This document shows, piece after piece, positions 46,017 to 56,349 of a stretch of DNA of 64,000 nucleotides. Below the pieces are notes generated by a model. It worked only from the letters and a program-made list of their open reading frames with translations, was not told where the DNA came from and did not search any database. Source of the DNA: an uncultured Desulfovibrio sp. (lineage in GTDB: Bacteria; Desulfobacterota; Desulfovibrionia; Desulfovibrionales; Desulfovibrionaceae); the NCBI GenBank assembly GCA_910587035.1, contig CAJUMQ010000003.1:62001-126000 (forward strand), in the 5' to 3' direction. The position numbers and the translations under genes were made by a program. Numbering within the stretch: position 1 is the first letter of the stretch; the number at the start of each line of letters is the position of its first letter.

Positions 46017-46760
46017 ATGCTGATCTTTATCGCCATCAATCTGCTCTGGCTTGTGGGTGGCTTTGTCACAGGCATAACTTCCTTTGGCGGCAATCTGCTT
46101 TGTGTGCCCCTATGCTCCTTTCTCATGCCTCCAAAGGATGTGATTTTGATGGGATATATTGTTGGCGGCGGCATCTGCTTTTATCTCACCATGGTCTGGC
46201 GGCGGCATATCAAATGGCGAGAAACCCTGTTTATTGTACTTTGCAGCCTTCCGGGTCTGCCCGCTGGCATTTTCCTGCTCAGGTGGGCCACCCCGGCATT
46301 TATCCTGATTCTCGGTGGCGCCCTGGTGCTTCTTTTTCTGGTCTGGGAGCTTGCAAGAACCGGCTCACAGAGACCGCAAAAGCCCTGCTCCCTGCTTTGG
46401 GGCATACCCCTGGGGTTCATCTCCGGTTTTTTCACAGCCGCCATCAGCATGGGTGGGCCGCCGGTGGTGATTTACGCCTTCCTGAGACACTGGGACAAGA
46501 ATGAATCCCTCGCCAGCATAAACTTTGCCGCTGTGATAATAACTTTCTCCATCATATTTTCACATTGGCAGCTTGGGTCATACAATATGCCAATCATAAG
46601 ACAGAGCCTGGGGGGGCTTGCATTTGCAGCCCTGGGTGTGGGCCTCAGCGTGCCTGTAATCAACCGCGTCAATGTGGCCCTGTTCCGCAAACTTCTCCTT
46701 GCGACACTGTTTGTGGCCGCCCTGGCCATGCTGGTGCGCGGTTTTATGGACATTGCCTGA
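46017..46760 (+). CDS. TSUP-family exporter (TauE/SafE sulfite/sulfoacetate exporter type)
   Basis: A 247-residue membrane protein with about eight helices. The paired family motifs GFVTGITSFGGNLLCVPL near the start and GFISGFFTAAISMGGPPVVIYAF in the middle identify TauE/SafE (TSUP). Members export sulfite or sulfoacetate or move other small anions. The ATG at 46017 has only a weak ribosome site. With tpa and a TDT-type gene in the same window, sulfite export is plausible but not shown. Confidence 0.85.
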   Translation: MLIFIAINLLWLVGGFVTGITSFGGNLLCVPLCSFLMPPKDVILMGYIVGGGICFYLTMVWRRHIKWRETLFIVLCSLPGLPAGIFLLRWATPAFILILGGALVLLFLVWELARTGSQRPQKPCSLLWGIPLGFISGFFTAAISMGGPPVVIYAFLRHWDKNESLASINFAAVIITFSIIFSHWQLGSYNMPIIRQSLGGLAFAALGVGLSVPVINRVNVALFRKLLLATLFVAALAMLVRGFMDIA

Positions 46761-46780
46761 TTTTTTGCCGGAAAAAATGG

Positions 46781-46821
46781 CAAAAAGGCCCCGGTTCTTT
46801 CGGTAACCGGGGCCTTTTTGC
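46781..46821. terminator. Bidirectional terminator between the TSUP gene and adhE
   Basis: CAAAAAGGCCCCGGTT and AACCGGGGCCTTTTTG form a perfect 16-base-pair stem around an 8-base loop. The flanking A- and T-runs let it stop both convergent transcripts. Confidence 0.93.
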
Positions 46822-46837
46822 AGATAACTGGAGCTGC

Positions 46838-49453
46838 CTAGCTCAGGGAGTTCAGCGGCTCGCCATAATAGGCGCGGCGATATATCTCCGTAATTTCGCT
46901 GATGAGCGGGTAACGCGGGTTGGAAACGGTGCACTGGTCGTCAAAGGCCTGCTCCGATATTTCAGCCAGCTTTTGCTGAAATTCATTTTCAGTAATGCCG
47001 GCATCGCGCAGGCTGGCCGGAATGCCCAGATCCTTTTCGAGACTCACTATGGCCCGCACCAGCCTTGCTGTTTTCTCCGCCCTGGCATCGGCGTCGTCGC
47101 CATGCACGTCATCGGCCAGATGCAGCATGTCGGCTATGCGCGCATAACGGCCCTTGACCCAGGGATACTTGTATTGCGGCAGCATGCCCTGTTTGGTGGG
47201 CGTGTCTGTGGCATTGTATTCAATCACATAGGGCAGCATGATGGCATTGGCCAGACCATGGGGCAGATGGAAGTATGAGCCCAGGGTGTGCGCCAGGGAG
47301 TGGCAGATGCCCAAAAAGGCATTGCCAAAGGCCATGCCGGCCATGGTGGCCGCATAGTGGATCTTTTCACGAGGCACAACCCTATCCTCGCCACCGGCAT
47401 AGGAACGGCGAAGGTATTTGAATACAAGCCTTATGGCCTCCATGGCTGGCCCATCGGAGAAGTTGGTGGCCAAAGTGGATGTATAGGCCTCTATGGCATG
47501 GGTGAGCACATCCAGACCGGCATTGGCAATGAGGGATTTGGGCAGATCCATCACAAATTCCGGATCGACAATGGCCATGTCCGGAGTGAGGGCATAATCA
47601 GCCACTGGATACTTGACGCCGGTCTCATTGTTGGTGATTACGGCAAAAGGCGTGACCTCGGAGCCTGTGCCCGATGTGGTGGGTATGGCCACCATGACGG
47701 CCTTTTTGCCCAGCTCGGGGAAGGACACCACGCGCTTGCGTATGTCCATGAAGCGCAGAGCTATGTCCTCAAAGCGGATATCAGGCTTTTCATACAGAAG
47801 CCAGATGATCTTGGCCGCATCCATGGGCGAGCCGCCGCCCAGGGCAATGAACATGTCCGGCTGGAAGGCATTTACCATATCCATGGCCAGATTGATGGTG
47901 GCAATGTCGGGGTCAGGCTTGACGCCGGAGAATACGCGTACATCAACGCCCATGTTCTCCAGCACCTCCTCCACCTTGCGCACCTGGCCAAGATCCTCCA
48001 TGGTCTTGTCCGTGATGATGCAGGCGCGCTTGCGGTCCACATACTCCTCAAGAGCGGGCTTGAGTGAGCCGAGCTTGAAATAGATTTTGGAGGGCACCCT
48101 GAACCAGAGCATGTTTTCACGCCGCAGGGCCACGGTCTTGATGTTCATAAGGTGTTTTACCCCAATGTTTTCACTTACCGAATTGCCGCCCCAGCTGCCG
48201 CAGCCAAGAGTCAGGGACGGAGCCACGCGGAAATTGTACACATCGCCGATGGCGCCCTGCGCGGCAGGCATGTTGATGAGCACACGACCGGTGGTCATGG
48301 TTTTCTGGAATTTGCCAATATGCTCCCTGTTGCTCTCATTGGTATAGAGCACGGAAGTATGCCCCTGGCCCCCAAGCTCCACCAGATGCTGCGCCATGCT
48401 GACGCATGCCGCGAAATCATGGGCCCTGTAGAAGCCCAGCACCGGCGAGAGCTTCTCATGGGCAAAGGGATCGGTTGCCTCCACCTTTGGCCGCTCCGCC
48501 ATCAGCACCTTGGTGCCCTCCGGCACAGTTATGCCGGCCATGGCCGCGATTTTGACAGCAGATTGCCCCACGATTGCGCTGTTCAGCGCGCCATTGACAA
48601 AAATGATGCCGGCCAGGGCCGCTGCCTCCTCATCATTGGCAAACCAGGCGCCACGGCGGATGAACTCCTCGCGCACGGCATCGGCAACGCCAGCCTCGGC
48701 TATGACAGTCTGCTCGGAGGCGCAGATCATGCCATTGTCAAAGGTCTTGCTGAGCAGAATGGAGTTTACAGCCATTTTTATATCCGCGCTGGAATCAATG
48801 ACAACTGGCGTATTGCCGGCGCCCACGCCTATGGCAGGAGTGCCGGAGCTGTAGGCGGAATGAACCATGCCCGGGCCGCCTGTGGCGAGAATGAGATTTA
48901 TGTCCCTGTGGCTCATGAGGTGCTGGGTAAGCTCTGGCGTAGGCTCCTCTATGCAGTCGATGATCCCCTCCGGCGCGCCAGCCTCCACAGCCGCGCGGAG
49001 AATGGTCATGGCAGCCTCCCTGGTGCTCCTTTTGGCCCTGGGATGCGGCGAGAAAATGATGCCGTTGCGCGTTTTAAGACAGAGAAGAGCCTTGAAGATG
49101 GCTGTTGATGTCGGGTTGGTGGTGGGCACTATGCCAGCCACCAGGCCAAGGGGGGCGGCAATTTCCCTGTAGCCGGCAACCTCGTCGTCCTCAAGAATGC
49201 CGCAGGTCTTGCTGTCCTTGTATTTGTTATAGATGTATTCGGAGGCAAAATGATTTTTGATCACCTTGTCCTCCAGAATGCCCATGCCGGTTTCCTCCAC
49301 AGCCATGCGCGCAAGGCCAATGCGGTGGGCAGTCGCCACCGCGGCCGCATGCTGGAAGATGGCATCAACCTGCTTCTGGTCATAGTTGGCAAAAATTTTC
49401 TGCGCCTGCCGCACGCGCTCTATTTTCTTGTCCAGTTCCTGTATGTCGCTCAT
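46838..49453 (-). CDS. adhE: Bifunctional acetaldehyde-CoA/alcohol dehydrogenase AdhE
   Basis: An 871-residue fusion. The N-terminal CoA-acylating aldehyde dehydrogenase (about 1-430) has the catalytic Cys in DNGMICASEQ and the GVGAGNTPVVID segment. The C-terminal iron alcohol dehydrogenase (about 455-860) has GGGSPMDAAK, DVLTHAIEAY and GICHSLAHTLGSYFHLPHG with the metal ligands. It interconverts acetyl-CoA, acetaldehyde and ethanol. The ATG at 49453 follows GGGAAAGC and matches family starts. It follows dapL by 44 bases on the same strand. In a sulfonate user it could turn acetaldehyde from isethionate cleavage into acetyl-CoA. Confidence 0.96.
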   Translation of the reverse strand: MSDIQELDKKIERVRQAQKIFANYDQKQVDAIFQHAAAVATAHRIGLARMAVEETGMGILEDKVIKNHFASEYIYNKYKDSKTCGILEDDEVAGYREIAAPLGLVAGIVPTTNPTSTAIFKALLCLKTRNGIIFSPHPRAKRSTREAAMTILRAAVEAGAPEGIIDCIEEPTPELTQHLMSHRDINLILATGGPGMVHSAYSSGTPAIGVGAGNTPVVIDSSADIKMAVNSILLSKTFDNGMICASEQTVIAEAGVADAVREEFIRRGAWFANDEEAAALAGIIFVNGALNSAIVGQSAVKIAAMAGITVPEGTKVLMAERPKVEATDPFAHEKLSPVLGFYRAHDFAACVSMAQHLVELGGQGHTSVLYTNESNREHIGKFQKTMTTGRVLINMPAAQGAIGDVYNFRVAPSLTLGCGSWGGNSVSENIGVKHLMNIKTVALRRENMLWFRVPSKIYFKLGSLKPALEEYVDRKRACIITDKTMEDLGQVRKVEEVLENMGVDVRVFSGVKPDPDIATINLAMDMVNAFQPDMFIALGGGSPMDAAKIIWLLYEKPDIRFEDIALRFMDIRKRVVSFPELGKKAVMVAIPTTSGTGSEVTPFAVITNNETGVKYPVADYALTPDMAIVDPEFVMDLPKSLIANAGLDVLTHAIEAYTSTLATNFSDGPAMEAIRLVFKYLRRSYAGGEDRVVPREKIHYAATMAGMAFGNAFLGICHSLAHTLGSYFHLPHGLANAIMLPYVIEYNATDTPTKQGMLPQYKYPWVKGRYARIADMLHLADDVHGDDADARAEKTARLVRAIVSLEKDLGIPASLRDAGITENEFQQKLAEISEQAFDDQCTVSNPRYPLISEITEIYRRAYYGEPLNSLS

Positions 49454-49497
49454 TGCTTTCCCGCTGTCGCCGCAGGGCGCGGCTATCATGTTAGTTT

Positions 49498-50739
49498 TTA
49501 AAAGGTGGACTGCGCCGCGAGATCGCGTATGCGGCTGATGGCCTCTTCGGTATCGTCCGGAGAGCCAAATGATGTCAGGCGTACATAGCCCTCGCCGCTC
49601 TTGCCAAAACCGGCGCCAGGTGTGCACACAAGGGCGGATTTGTGAAGCAGGAGATCAAAGAAATCCCAGGATTTCATGCCTGATGGCGTCTTGACCCAGA
49701 GATAGGGCGCATTTACACCGCCATAGACCTTAAGGCCAAGCTTGCGCAGGGCATCGGCCAGCAGATCAGCGTTTTTCTGGTAGCCACGAATGACATCGCG
49801 CACCTGGCGCTGCCCGGACTCGCTGTAAGTGGCCGCCGCGGCACGCTGCACAATGTAGGGGCAGCCATTGTATTTTGTGCATTGCCTTCTGTACCAGCAA
49901 TGATTCAGATCCACACTGCCGCCATGGCCATCGCTGATCTTCAGGTCCTTTGGCACCACAACGTAGGCGCACCGCAGGCCCGTGAAGCCGGCAGTCTTGG
50001 AAAAGCTGCGGAACTCCACGGCAACCTCTTTTGCGCCCTCAAGCTCAAAGATGCTGTGGGGCACGTCCGGATCGCGGATATAGGCCTCATATGCCGAATC
50101 ATAGAGAATTACACTGCCCTCGCGCCTGGCATAATCCACCCAGCCCTGCAGGGCCTTGCGGCCAAGCACGGTGCCGGTGGGATTGTTGGGATAGCAGAGA
50201 TAGATCATGTCCGGCCTTTTTTTGGGAAAGTCCGGCACAAAATCGTTCTCGCTCACGCAGGGCAGATAGACAATGCGGTTCCACTGGCCATCGACCTTTT
50301 CGCCGGCCCTGCCGGCCAGCACATTGGAATCGACATACACAGGATAGACAGGGTCTGTTACCGCGACCACGCTGTCCTGGGCAAAAAGCTCCTGGAAGTT
50401 GCCAACATCGGATTTGGCGCCATCGCTGACGAATATCTCATCCGGCTTTATGTCCACCCCATGCGCCTTGTAGTCGTATTCCATTATCAGGTCGCGCAAA
50501 AAGTCATAGCCGCCATATGGCCCATAGCCGCGAAAATGGGCGGCATCGCCCATTTCATCCACAGCCTTGTGCAGGGCGTCAATGACGGCCGGCACAAGTG
50601 GTCTGGTCACATCGCCAATGCCAAGGCTGATAATTCTGGCATCAGGGTTGGAATCCTTAAAATTGGCCACCTTGCGCTCGATATCCGCAAAAAGGTAGTT
50701 CGCCTCAAGTTTCAGAAAATTCTGGTTTATGGTTGCCAT
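49498..50739 (-). CDS. dapL: LL-diaminopimelate aminotransferase
   Basis: A 413-residue PLP enzyme making LL-diaminopimelate directly from tetrahydrodipicolinate. Signature segments are [35 protein letters not shown], the PLP lysine in [17 protein letters not shown] and [14 protein letters not shown]. The ATG at 50739 follows GGGGAGC; a longer in-frame start exists but lacks this site. DapL is the diaminopimelate route of Desulfovibrio, chlamydiae and plants. It directly follows dapF. Confidence 0.96.
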   Translation of the reverse strand: MATINQNFLKLEANYLFADIERKVANFKDSNPDARIISLGIGDVTRPLVPAVIDALHKAVDEMGDAAHFRGYGPYGGYDFLRDLIMEYDYKAHGVDIKPDEIFVSDGAKSDVGNFQELFAQDSVVAVTDPVYPVYVDSNVLAGRAGEKVDGQWNRIVYLPCVSENDFVPDFPKKRPDMIYLCYPNNPTGTVLGRKALQGWVDYARREGSVILYDSAYEAYIRDPDVPHSIFELEGAKEVAVEFRSFSKTAGFTGLRCAYVVVPKDLKISDGHGGSVDLNHCWYRRQCTKYNGCPYIVQRAAAATYSESGQRQVRDVIRGYQKNADLLADALRKLGLKVYGGVNAPYLWVKTPSGMKSWDFFDLLLHKSALVCTPGAGFGKSGEGYVRLTSFGSPDDTEEAISRIRDLAAQSTF

Positions 50740-50778
50740 GCGCTCCCCAGTCGCCATTTTTGCGGCCAAAGCCGTAGG

Positions 50779-51627
50779 TTAGAGATAAAATTCGCCGGTA
50801 TAGACGGTCACTGCGTCGCCGGACATGAAAATATGGTTGCCTGCCTCATCCCATTTGACATGCAGGGTGCCACCGGCAAGCTCCACATCCACCTCTCGGC
50901 CGGTGAAGCCATTCAGCACGCATGCCACCACGGCCGCGCAGGCCCCTGTGCCGCAGGCCAGTGTTTCGCCGGCGCCCCTTTCCCAGACGCGCATGCGGAT
51001 GCGTGTGGGCGAGAGCACCTGCACAAATTCCGTATTGGTTCTTTTGGGAAAAATCTCATTATTCTCAAAGAGCGGCCCGGTGGCCTCCAGATTGATGGCT
51101 GCGGGATCATCCACAAAAACCACGGCATGGGGGTTGCCCATGGAAACCGCGGTCATGGCCCAGGTCTGGCCATCGATGACCATTGGCAGTCCCACGCAGG
51201 GTTCGGCAGAGCCTGACACAACAGGAATGCGCGCAGGCTCAAGCACAGGTTCGCCCATGTCCACCGTGGCGCCGCAGACTTCACCGCCATCAAAAATAAG
51301 ATGAATCACCTTGATGCCGGCCGCTGTTTCCAGCTGAATCACATTTTTTCGCACCAGGCCGCTGTCATGGGCGTACTTGCCCACACAACGGCTGGCATTG
51401 CCGCACATTTCAGCCTCGCTGCCATCGGCATTGAACATGCGCATGCGCACGTCCGCCATGGCGGAGGGCAATATCAGCACCAGGCCATCGGAGCCGGCCC
51501 CAAAATGGCGATCGCTCATTCTTCTGGCCAGGCTGTGCGGATCTGCTATCTGGTGTTCAAAACCATTGATATAGATATAGTCATTGCCGATGCCCTGCAT
51601 TTTGGTAAAAGGCAACTTTTGGGGCAT
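50779..51627 (-). CDS. dapF: Diaminopimelate epimerase
   Basis: A 282-residue enzyme that turns LL- into meso-diaminopimelate for lysine and peptidoglycan. The two active-site Cys regions are EMCGNASRCVGKYAHD and ETLACGTGACAAVVA; the start FTKMQGIGNDYIYI is typical. The ATG at 51627 follows GAGGAGG. It is the first gene of dapF-dapL-adhE. Confidence 0.97.
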   Translation of the reverse strand: MPQKLPFTKMQGIGNDYIYINGFEHQIADPHSLARRMSDRHFGAGSDGLVLILPSAMADVRMRMFNADGSEAEMCGNASRCVGKYAHDSGLVRKNVIQLETAAGIKVIHLIFDGGEVCGATVDMGEPVLEPARIPVVSGSAEPCVGLPMVIDGQTWAMTAVSMGNPHAVVFVDDPAAINLEATGPLFENNEIFPKRTNTEFVQVLSPTRIRMRVWERGAGETLACGTGACAAVVACVLNGFTGREVDVELAGGTLHVKWDEAGNHIFMSGDAVTVYTGEFYL

Positions 51628-51831
51628 AAGCTCCTCCTCTGCTGCTAATAGCTGTTGGTGCTCCATAACTAGATAATATTTCCCTTGTCCAAAGTAAATA
51701 GAATGCCGGCGCCATTGACTTTATGGCCCTGTTTGTGCATATAAACCCATTCCCGCGCAAGCGCGGCGTCATGCCCGGCCAGCCGCGACGTGCATGAGGT
51801 TCATGGCGGCTCTGGCCCGCAGGAGGGTGGT
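51628..51831. promoter_or_regulatory. Divergent region between dapF and speA
   Basis: This 204-base gap must carry both promoters. A weak speA candidate is TTGACT near 51714 with CATATA about 17 bases later. CGCGCAAGCGCG near 51757-51768 is a short hairpin. Nothing else is clear. Confidence 0.3.
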
Positions 51832-53748
51832 TTGGCAAAAAATCTGGCCTTGAAGCATTGGAGTGTTGAGGATTCACGCGAACTTTACGGCATCCGCACC
51901 TGGGGCGCCGGTTTTTTTGACATTTCCGAATCCGGCGAGGTGGTGGTCTGCCCCCATGGACCAGGCGGCCCGCAAATTCCGCTACTGGAGATAATCGCCG
52001 GCCTGCGCGATCGGGGCTACGACATGCCGGTGCTGCTCAGGGTGGAGAACATTCTGAGCTCGCGCATCGCAAAAATCCATGAATCCTTTCGCAAGGCCAT
52101 CAAATCCCTTGGCTATGGCGGCGAATACAGGGGCGTATTTCCCATCAAGGTCAACCAGCAGCAGCAGGTGGTGGAAAAGATCGCCCAGTTTGGAGCCCGC
52201 TATCATCATGGGTTGGAAGTGGGCTCAAAGGCCGAGCTGATCGCGGCGGTCTCCCTGATGCATGACACGGAGGCCTGCATCATCTGCAATGGCTACAAGG
52301 ACAAGGAATTCATTGACCTGGGCCTGCAGGCGCAGCGCCTGGGCCTGAATGTTTTTATAGTGCTGGAGATGCCTGGGGAGCTGGACATCCTGCTGGAGCG
52401 GGCCAGGACCCTGGGCGTGCGGCCAAATATTGGCGTGCGCGCCAAGCTGGCCGTCAAGGCCGGTGGGCACTGGACGGATTCCGGCGGCGAAAGATCCACC
52501 TTTGGCCTTTCCCCGACACAGGTGGTGGATGTTGTGGACACCCTTAAAAGCCATGACATGCTCGATTGCTTCCGCCTGCTGCACTATCATCTTGGTTCGC
52601 AAATCTCCAATATCCGCGACATCCGCACAGGCGTCATGGAAGCCGCCAGACTCTATGTGGGCCTGGTGCAGGAAGGCGCGCCCATGGGCTATCTTGACCT
52701 TGGCGGTGGTCTGGCCGTGGACTATGACGGCTCGCATACAAACTACATCTCGTCCCGCAACTACAATCTCGATGAATACAGCGCGGATGTGGTCGAGACC
52801 ATCATGAGCATCCTGGATGAAAAATCCATTCCCCATCCGCATATAATAACTGAGTCCGGCCGCGCCACAGTCGCCTATTACTCCGTGCTGCTTTTCAACA
52901 TTCTGGATGTCAATGTGGTGGAGGAGGCGAGGCTGCCGGAGGACCTGCCCCCGGATACGCCGGAGGCCATTCGCAACCTGCGCGAAACCCTTGGCGGCAT
53001 CAGCCTGCGCAACCTGCAGGAGAGCTACAATGACGCCATCTACTACCGCGACGAGATCAGGCGCATGTTCTCCACAGGCGCGGTCAGCCTGCGCGAAAGG
53101 ACGCTTTCCGAAAGATATTTCTGGGCCATAATCATGAAAATCGCCCAGGAGAAAACTCGACTCAAGAATGTGCCCCGCGATCTGGAAGACATCGATGTGA
53201 ACCTGGCGGACATCTATTATGGCAATTTCAGCGTCTTCCAGTCCCTGCCCGATACCTGGGCCATTGACCAGCTTTTTCCCATAATGCCTGTGCACAGGCT
53301 GGCTGAATTCCCCTCGCGCCAGGGCATAATCTCGGACATAACCTGCGATTCGGATGGCCGCATAGATCACTTCATAGACCCCCAGGGCATGAAGCCCATG
53401 CTGGATCTGCATCCCCTGCGCGATGGCGAGGAATATTATCTGGGCGTTTTTCTGGTGGGCGCCTATCAGGAGACACTGGGTGATCTCCATAACCTGATGG
53501 GTGACACCAATGTTGTGTCCATCCGCGCATCCAATGACGGCTCCTATGAATATGTGCGCGAAATCCGCGGCGACACTGTGGCCGATGTGCTGAGCTATGT
53601 TGAGTACGATCCAAGGAGAATTCTCGACAATCTGCGCGGCAGCGCAGAGCAGGCAGTGCGCGAGGGACGCATCACCCCAAGCCAGAGGTTCGCGGTGATG
53701 CAGGCTTTCGAGGACGGCATGCGCGGTTACACATATTTTGAGAGATAG
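51832..53748 (+). CDS. speA: Biosynthetic arginine decarboxylase
   Basis: A 638-residue PLP-dependent, fold III decarboxylase that makes agmatine from arginine. The PLP lysine is in FPIKVNQQQQVV, the substrate region HYHLGSQI and the glycine-rich LDLGGGLAVDYDG are present, and the family C-terminus EYVREIRGDTVADVL is intact. The start is taken as TTG at 51832 because AGGAGGG lies just upstream and the protein then begins where the family does. Agmatine would feed putrescine or spermidine synthesis. Confidence 0.95.
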   Translation: MAKNLALKHWSVEDSRELYGIRTWGAGFFDISESGEVVVCPHGPGGPQIPLLEIIAGLRDRGYDMPVLLRVENILSSRIAKIHESFRKAIKSLGYGGEYRGVFPIKVNQQQQVVEKIAQFGARYHHGLEVGSKAELIAAVSLMHDTEACIICNGYKDKEFIDLGLQAQRLGLNVFIVLEMPGELDILLERARTLGVRPNIGVRAKLAVKAGGHWTDSGGERSTFGLSPTQVVDVVDTLKSHDMLDCFRLLHYHLGSQISNIRDIRTGVMEAARLYVGLVQEGAPMGYLDLGGGLAVDYDGSHTNYISSRNYNLDEYSADVVETIMSILDEKSIPHPHIITESGRATVAYYSVLLFNILDVNVVEEARLPEDLPPDTPEAIRNLRETLGGISLRNLQESYNDAIYYRDEIRRMFSTGAVSLRERTLSERYFWAIIMKIAQEKTRLKNVPRDLEDIDVNLADIYYGNFSVFQSLPDTWAIDQLFPIMPVHRLAEFPSRQGIISDITCDSDGRIDHFIDPQGMKPMLDLHPLRDGEEYYLGVFLVGAYQETLGDLHNLMGDTNVVSIRASNDGSYEYVREIRGDTVADVLSYVEYDPRRILDNLRGSAEQAVREGRITPSQRFAVMQAFEDGMRGYTYFER

Positions 53749-53810
53749 GGCGGATTTCTGCTGCAAAAAGCCGGTTGCCTGCGCAGCCGGAAAAGCCGGA
53801 AACAGAATTT

Positions 53811-54605
53811 ATGGAATCCCGCGAGGCCAAGAGCTATCTTACTCCATTTGACCCCAACACCAGGCCTGTGTTCTGGTTTAATGACTTTTTCCCGGCCAAT
53901 TCCTGGAGCAGGCATCACGCCCATGCCTGGGGCGAGCTGGCCTATGTGGCCTCCGGCTGCATGGTTGTCTGCACAGCCAGCGGCAACTGGCTGGCCCCCC
54001 CAAACCGGGCTGTCTGGGTGCCGCCTGGCTGCTGCCATGAATGGTATGTGCCATCCAGCGCCAGGGACTGCAGCCTGTGGATTGACCCCAGAGTGCTCAT
54101 GAGCGTGCAGCGCTTCAGCCGCTGCCATGTGATGGAGCTCTCCCCCCTTTTGCGGGAAATTCTCATCTATCTTTCCGAAAGACCCTGCCTTTATGGCAAT
54201 GACGCTCCAGGCAGGCTGGTGGTCTGCCTGCTGGACCTGCTGCTTGAGCAGTCCGAGGTCATCTCTCCCATAGCCATGCCACGCGACCGCAGGCTTGTGG
54301 AATTATGCACAGCCCTGCTGACAAACCCTGGCATGGAGATTTCACTCGCGCAGTGGGCCACACGCATTGGCATGAGTGAGCGCAATCTTGGGCGCCTCTT
54401 TCGGCGCGAGACAGGCACATCATTTCGCATCTGGCGCAAGACACAGCTCATGCAATGCGCCCACAGCCGTCTTTGCCAGGGCGAGAGCGTCACTTCCGTA
54501 GCCTATTCCTGCGGCTATTCCTCCCTTTCCGCCTTCATTGCCAGCTTCCGGGCATTTTTTGGCCATACACCCGGCAAGGTTGGCTTTCATCATTCAAATA
54601 TTTAA
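53811..54605 (+). CDS. AraC-family transcriptional regulator
   Basis: A 264-residue regulator. The N-terminal cupin-like domain (HHAHAWGELAYVASG, WVPPGCCHEWYV) should bind a small ligand. The C-terminal domain has two helix-turn-helix units (ISLAQWATRIGMSERNLGRLF and VTSVAYSCGYSSLSAFI without its last residues) and a typical end FGHTPGKV. It lies 62 bases after speA but directly before the aldehyde dehydrogenase and ABC importer, so it most likely controls those genes. Confidence 0.93.
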   Translation: MESREAKSYLTPFDPNTRPVFWFNDFFPANSWSRHHAHAWGELAYVASGCMVVCTASGNWLAPPNRAVWVPPGCCHEWYVPSSARDCSLWIDPRVLMSVQRFSRCHVMELSPLLREILIYLSERPCLYGNDAPGRLVVCLLDLLLEQSEVISPIAMPRDRRLVELCTALLTNPGMEISLAQWATRIGMSERNLGRLFRRETGTSFRIWRKTQLMQCAHSRLCQGESVTSVAYSCGYSSLSAFIASFRAFFGHTPGKVGFHHSNI

Positions 54606-54623
54606 CGTTGTCATTTTGTCCTG

Positions 54624-54646
54624 TTTGCGACAATATTTGTCGTAAA
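54624..54646. promoter_or_regulatory. Palindromic operator upstream of the aldehyde dehydrogenase gene
   Basis: TTTGCGACAA-TAT-TTGTCGTAAA is a 23-base palindrome with one arm mismatch. It lies 148 bases before the ATG of the aldehyde dehydrogenase and 19 bases after the AraC gene. The GCGACA half-site resembles the cluster at 8135. AraC proteins more often use direct repeats, so another regulator may bind here. Confidence 0.5.
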
Positions 54647-54793
54647 GGCGCAAGCACAAGCAGCGTCAGGTGCGCTAATAGAGAAATACCTTAAAAGTTT
54701 GCGCTCGAGCTACGGCAGGGGGCATATTTTCAGTGGCTTCGTGAATAAATTCCCAAACCCCGGGAGTAGGGGCACAAGATCAGGGAGGCAAGC

Positions 54794-56323
54794 ATGGCTG
54801 ATATCAGAATCAGAAATTTTATTAATGGCCAGTGGCAGGATGAGCCCAATGGCAAAAGGGTGCCGCTGTACAATCCCTCCACCGGCGAGGAGATCGGCAG
54901 CGTGCCCATCTCTTCACCGGAGACTGCGGAGGCTGCCATTGCCACAGCCTGGGCTGCGTGGCGTCCATGGCGCGACATGCCCATTGCCAAACGCATGGAC
55001 TATATTTACAAAATCCGCGACTGCATGAAAAGGGACCTGGAAAAGCTGGCCAGCGCCATAGCCCTGGATCAGGCCAAGCATATTTCCGAGGCCCGCGGCG
55101 AAGTGCAGCGCGTCATTGAGATAGTGGAATCCGCCGCAGCCACCCCGTCCACCATTCAGGGCGACACGCTTGAATACATCTCCAACAACATTTCCGCCAA
55201 GGTTGTGCGCCAGCCCCTGGGCGTATTTGGCGGCGTGGCGCCATTCAACTTCCCGGCCCTGGTGTTCGGCTGGTTCATCCCCTATGCCATTGCCGTGGGC
55301 AATGCCTTCATTTTCAAGCCATCCACGCAGTCGCCATACTTCATGCAGCTGATGTGCGAAATCTTCCAGGAGATTGAACTGCCAGCCGGTGTGGTCAATG
55401 TGATTCACGGCAATCGCGACATTCCCGGATCCTGGTATGAGGATCCGCGCATGGCCGGCGTCTGCCTGGTGGGCTCCACCCCCACGGCCAAGGCCATGGC
55501 AGCCGGCTGCGCAAAGGGCGCCAAGCGCTCCATGCTTCTTGGCGGCGCCAAAAACATGCTGCTGGTGATGGAAGACACCAACATGGATGTCTTCATCAAC
55601 AATTTCCTCAACTCCTGCTACGGCTCCGCCGGACAGCGCTGCCTTGCCGGCTCCATTGTGGCCGCTGTTCCGGAAATTTATGACGAGGTGCTGGAGCGCA
55701 TGATTGAGGCTTCAAAAACCGTCAAGGTCGGCGACGCCTTTGATCCGGATGTCTATATGGGGCCGCTGATTTCGCGCAAGGCAGCCGACAATGTTCTTGG
55801 CTATGTGGACATTGCCCTCAAGCATGGCCGCGGCTGCGAGCTGGTGCTGGACAGGCGCAAGGTTGATCTGCCGGAAAAGAATAAAAACGGCTATTTTGTA
55901 GGCCCCTGCATAATCAGGGATGTCACTCCATGCAATCCCCTCTTCACCACGGAAGTGTTCGGCCCGCTGGTGGCCACCATCAAGGTGGCTGACATCTATG
56001 AGGCCATAGATCTGATCAACAGCTCGGAATATGGCAATGGCGCCTGCATCTTCACCCAGAACATGCATTATGCCGAGGTTTTCAGCCGCGAGACGGAGGT
56101 GGGCATGGTAGGCGTCAATGTAGGCATCTGCGCCCCACATCCCTTTGTGCCCTTTGGCGGCATCAAGGGCTCCCTGCTTGGCACCGACAAGGTTCAGGGC
56201 AAGGGCGGCATAGACTTCTTCACCCAGCACAAGGTCACCACCACACGCACATACGATCCCAAGGGCCGCGCGCCAAAACCGGCGCAAACCTCGCCCAGGG
56301 TGCGCTCCTGCGTGGCCTCATAG
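54794..56323 (+). CDS. Aldehyde dehydrogenase, methylmalonate-semialdehyde (MmsA/IolA) type
   Basis: A 509-residue NAD-dependent aldehyde dehydrogenase. The nucleotide region FNFPALVFGWFIPYAIAVGN and the catalytic Cys in CYGSAGQRCLAGS match the methylmalonate-semialdehyde group, which gives acyl-CoA from semialdehydes. The ending KVQGKGGIDFFTQHKVTTTR is typical. Substrate could be malonate- or methylmalonate-semialdehyde, or a sulfonated aldehyde given the importer that follows; the sequence does not decide. GGGAGG precedes the ATG. It is separated from the importer by a terminator-like hairpin. Confidence 0.9.
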   Translation: MADIRIRNFINGQWQDEPNGKRVPLYNPSTGEEIGSVPISSPETAEAAIATAWAAWRPWRDMPIAKRMDYIYKIRDCMKRDLEKLASAIALDQAKHISEARGEVQRVIEIVESAAATPSTIQGDTLEYISNNISAKVVRQPLGVFGGVAPFNFPALVFGWFIPYAIAVGNAFIFKPSTQSPYFMQLMCEIFQEIELPAGVVNVIHGNRDIPGSWYEDPRMAGVCLVGSTPTAKAMAAGCAKGAKRSMLLGGAKNMLLVMEDTNMDVFINNFLNSCYGSAGQRCLAGSIVAAVPEIYDEVLERMIEASKTVKVGDAFDPDVYMGPLISRKAADNVLGYVDIALKHGRGCELVLDRRKVDLPEKNKNGYFVGPCIIRDVTPCNPLFTTEVFGPLVATIKVADIYEAIDLINSSEYGNGACIFTQNMHYAEVFSRETEVGMVGVNVGICAPHPFVPFGGIKGSLLGTDKVQGKGGIDFFTQHKVTTTRTYDPKGRAPKPAQTSPRVRSCVAS

Positions 56324-56349
56324 GCAGGGTTTGCCCAATATGTAAAGGC

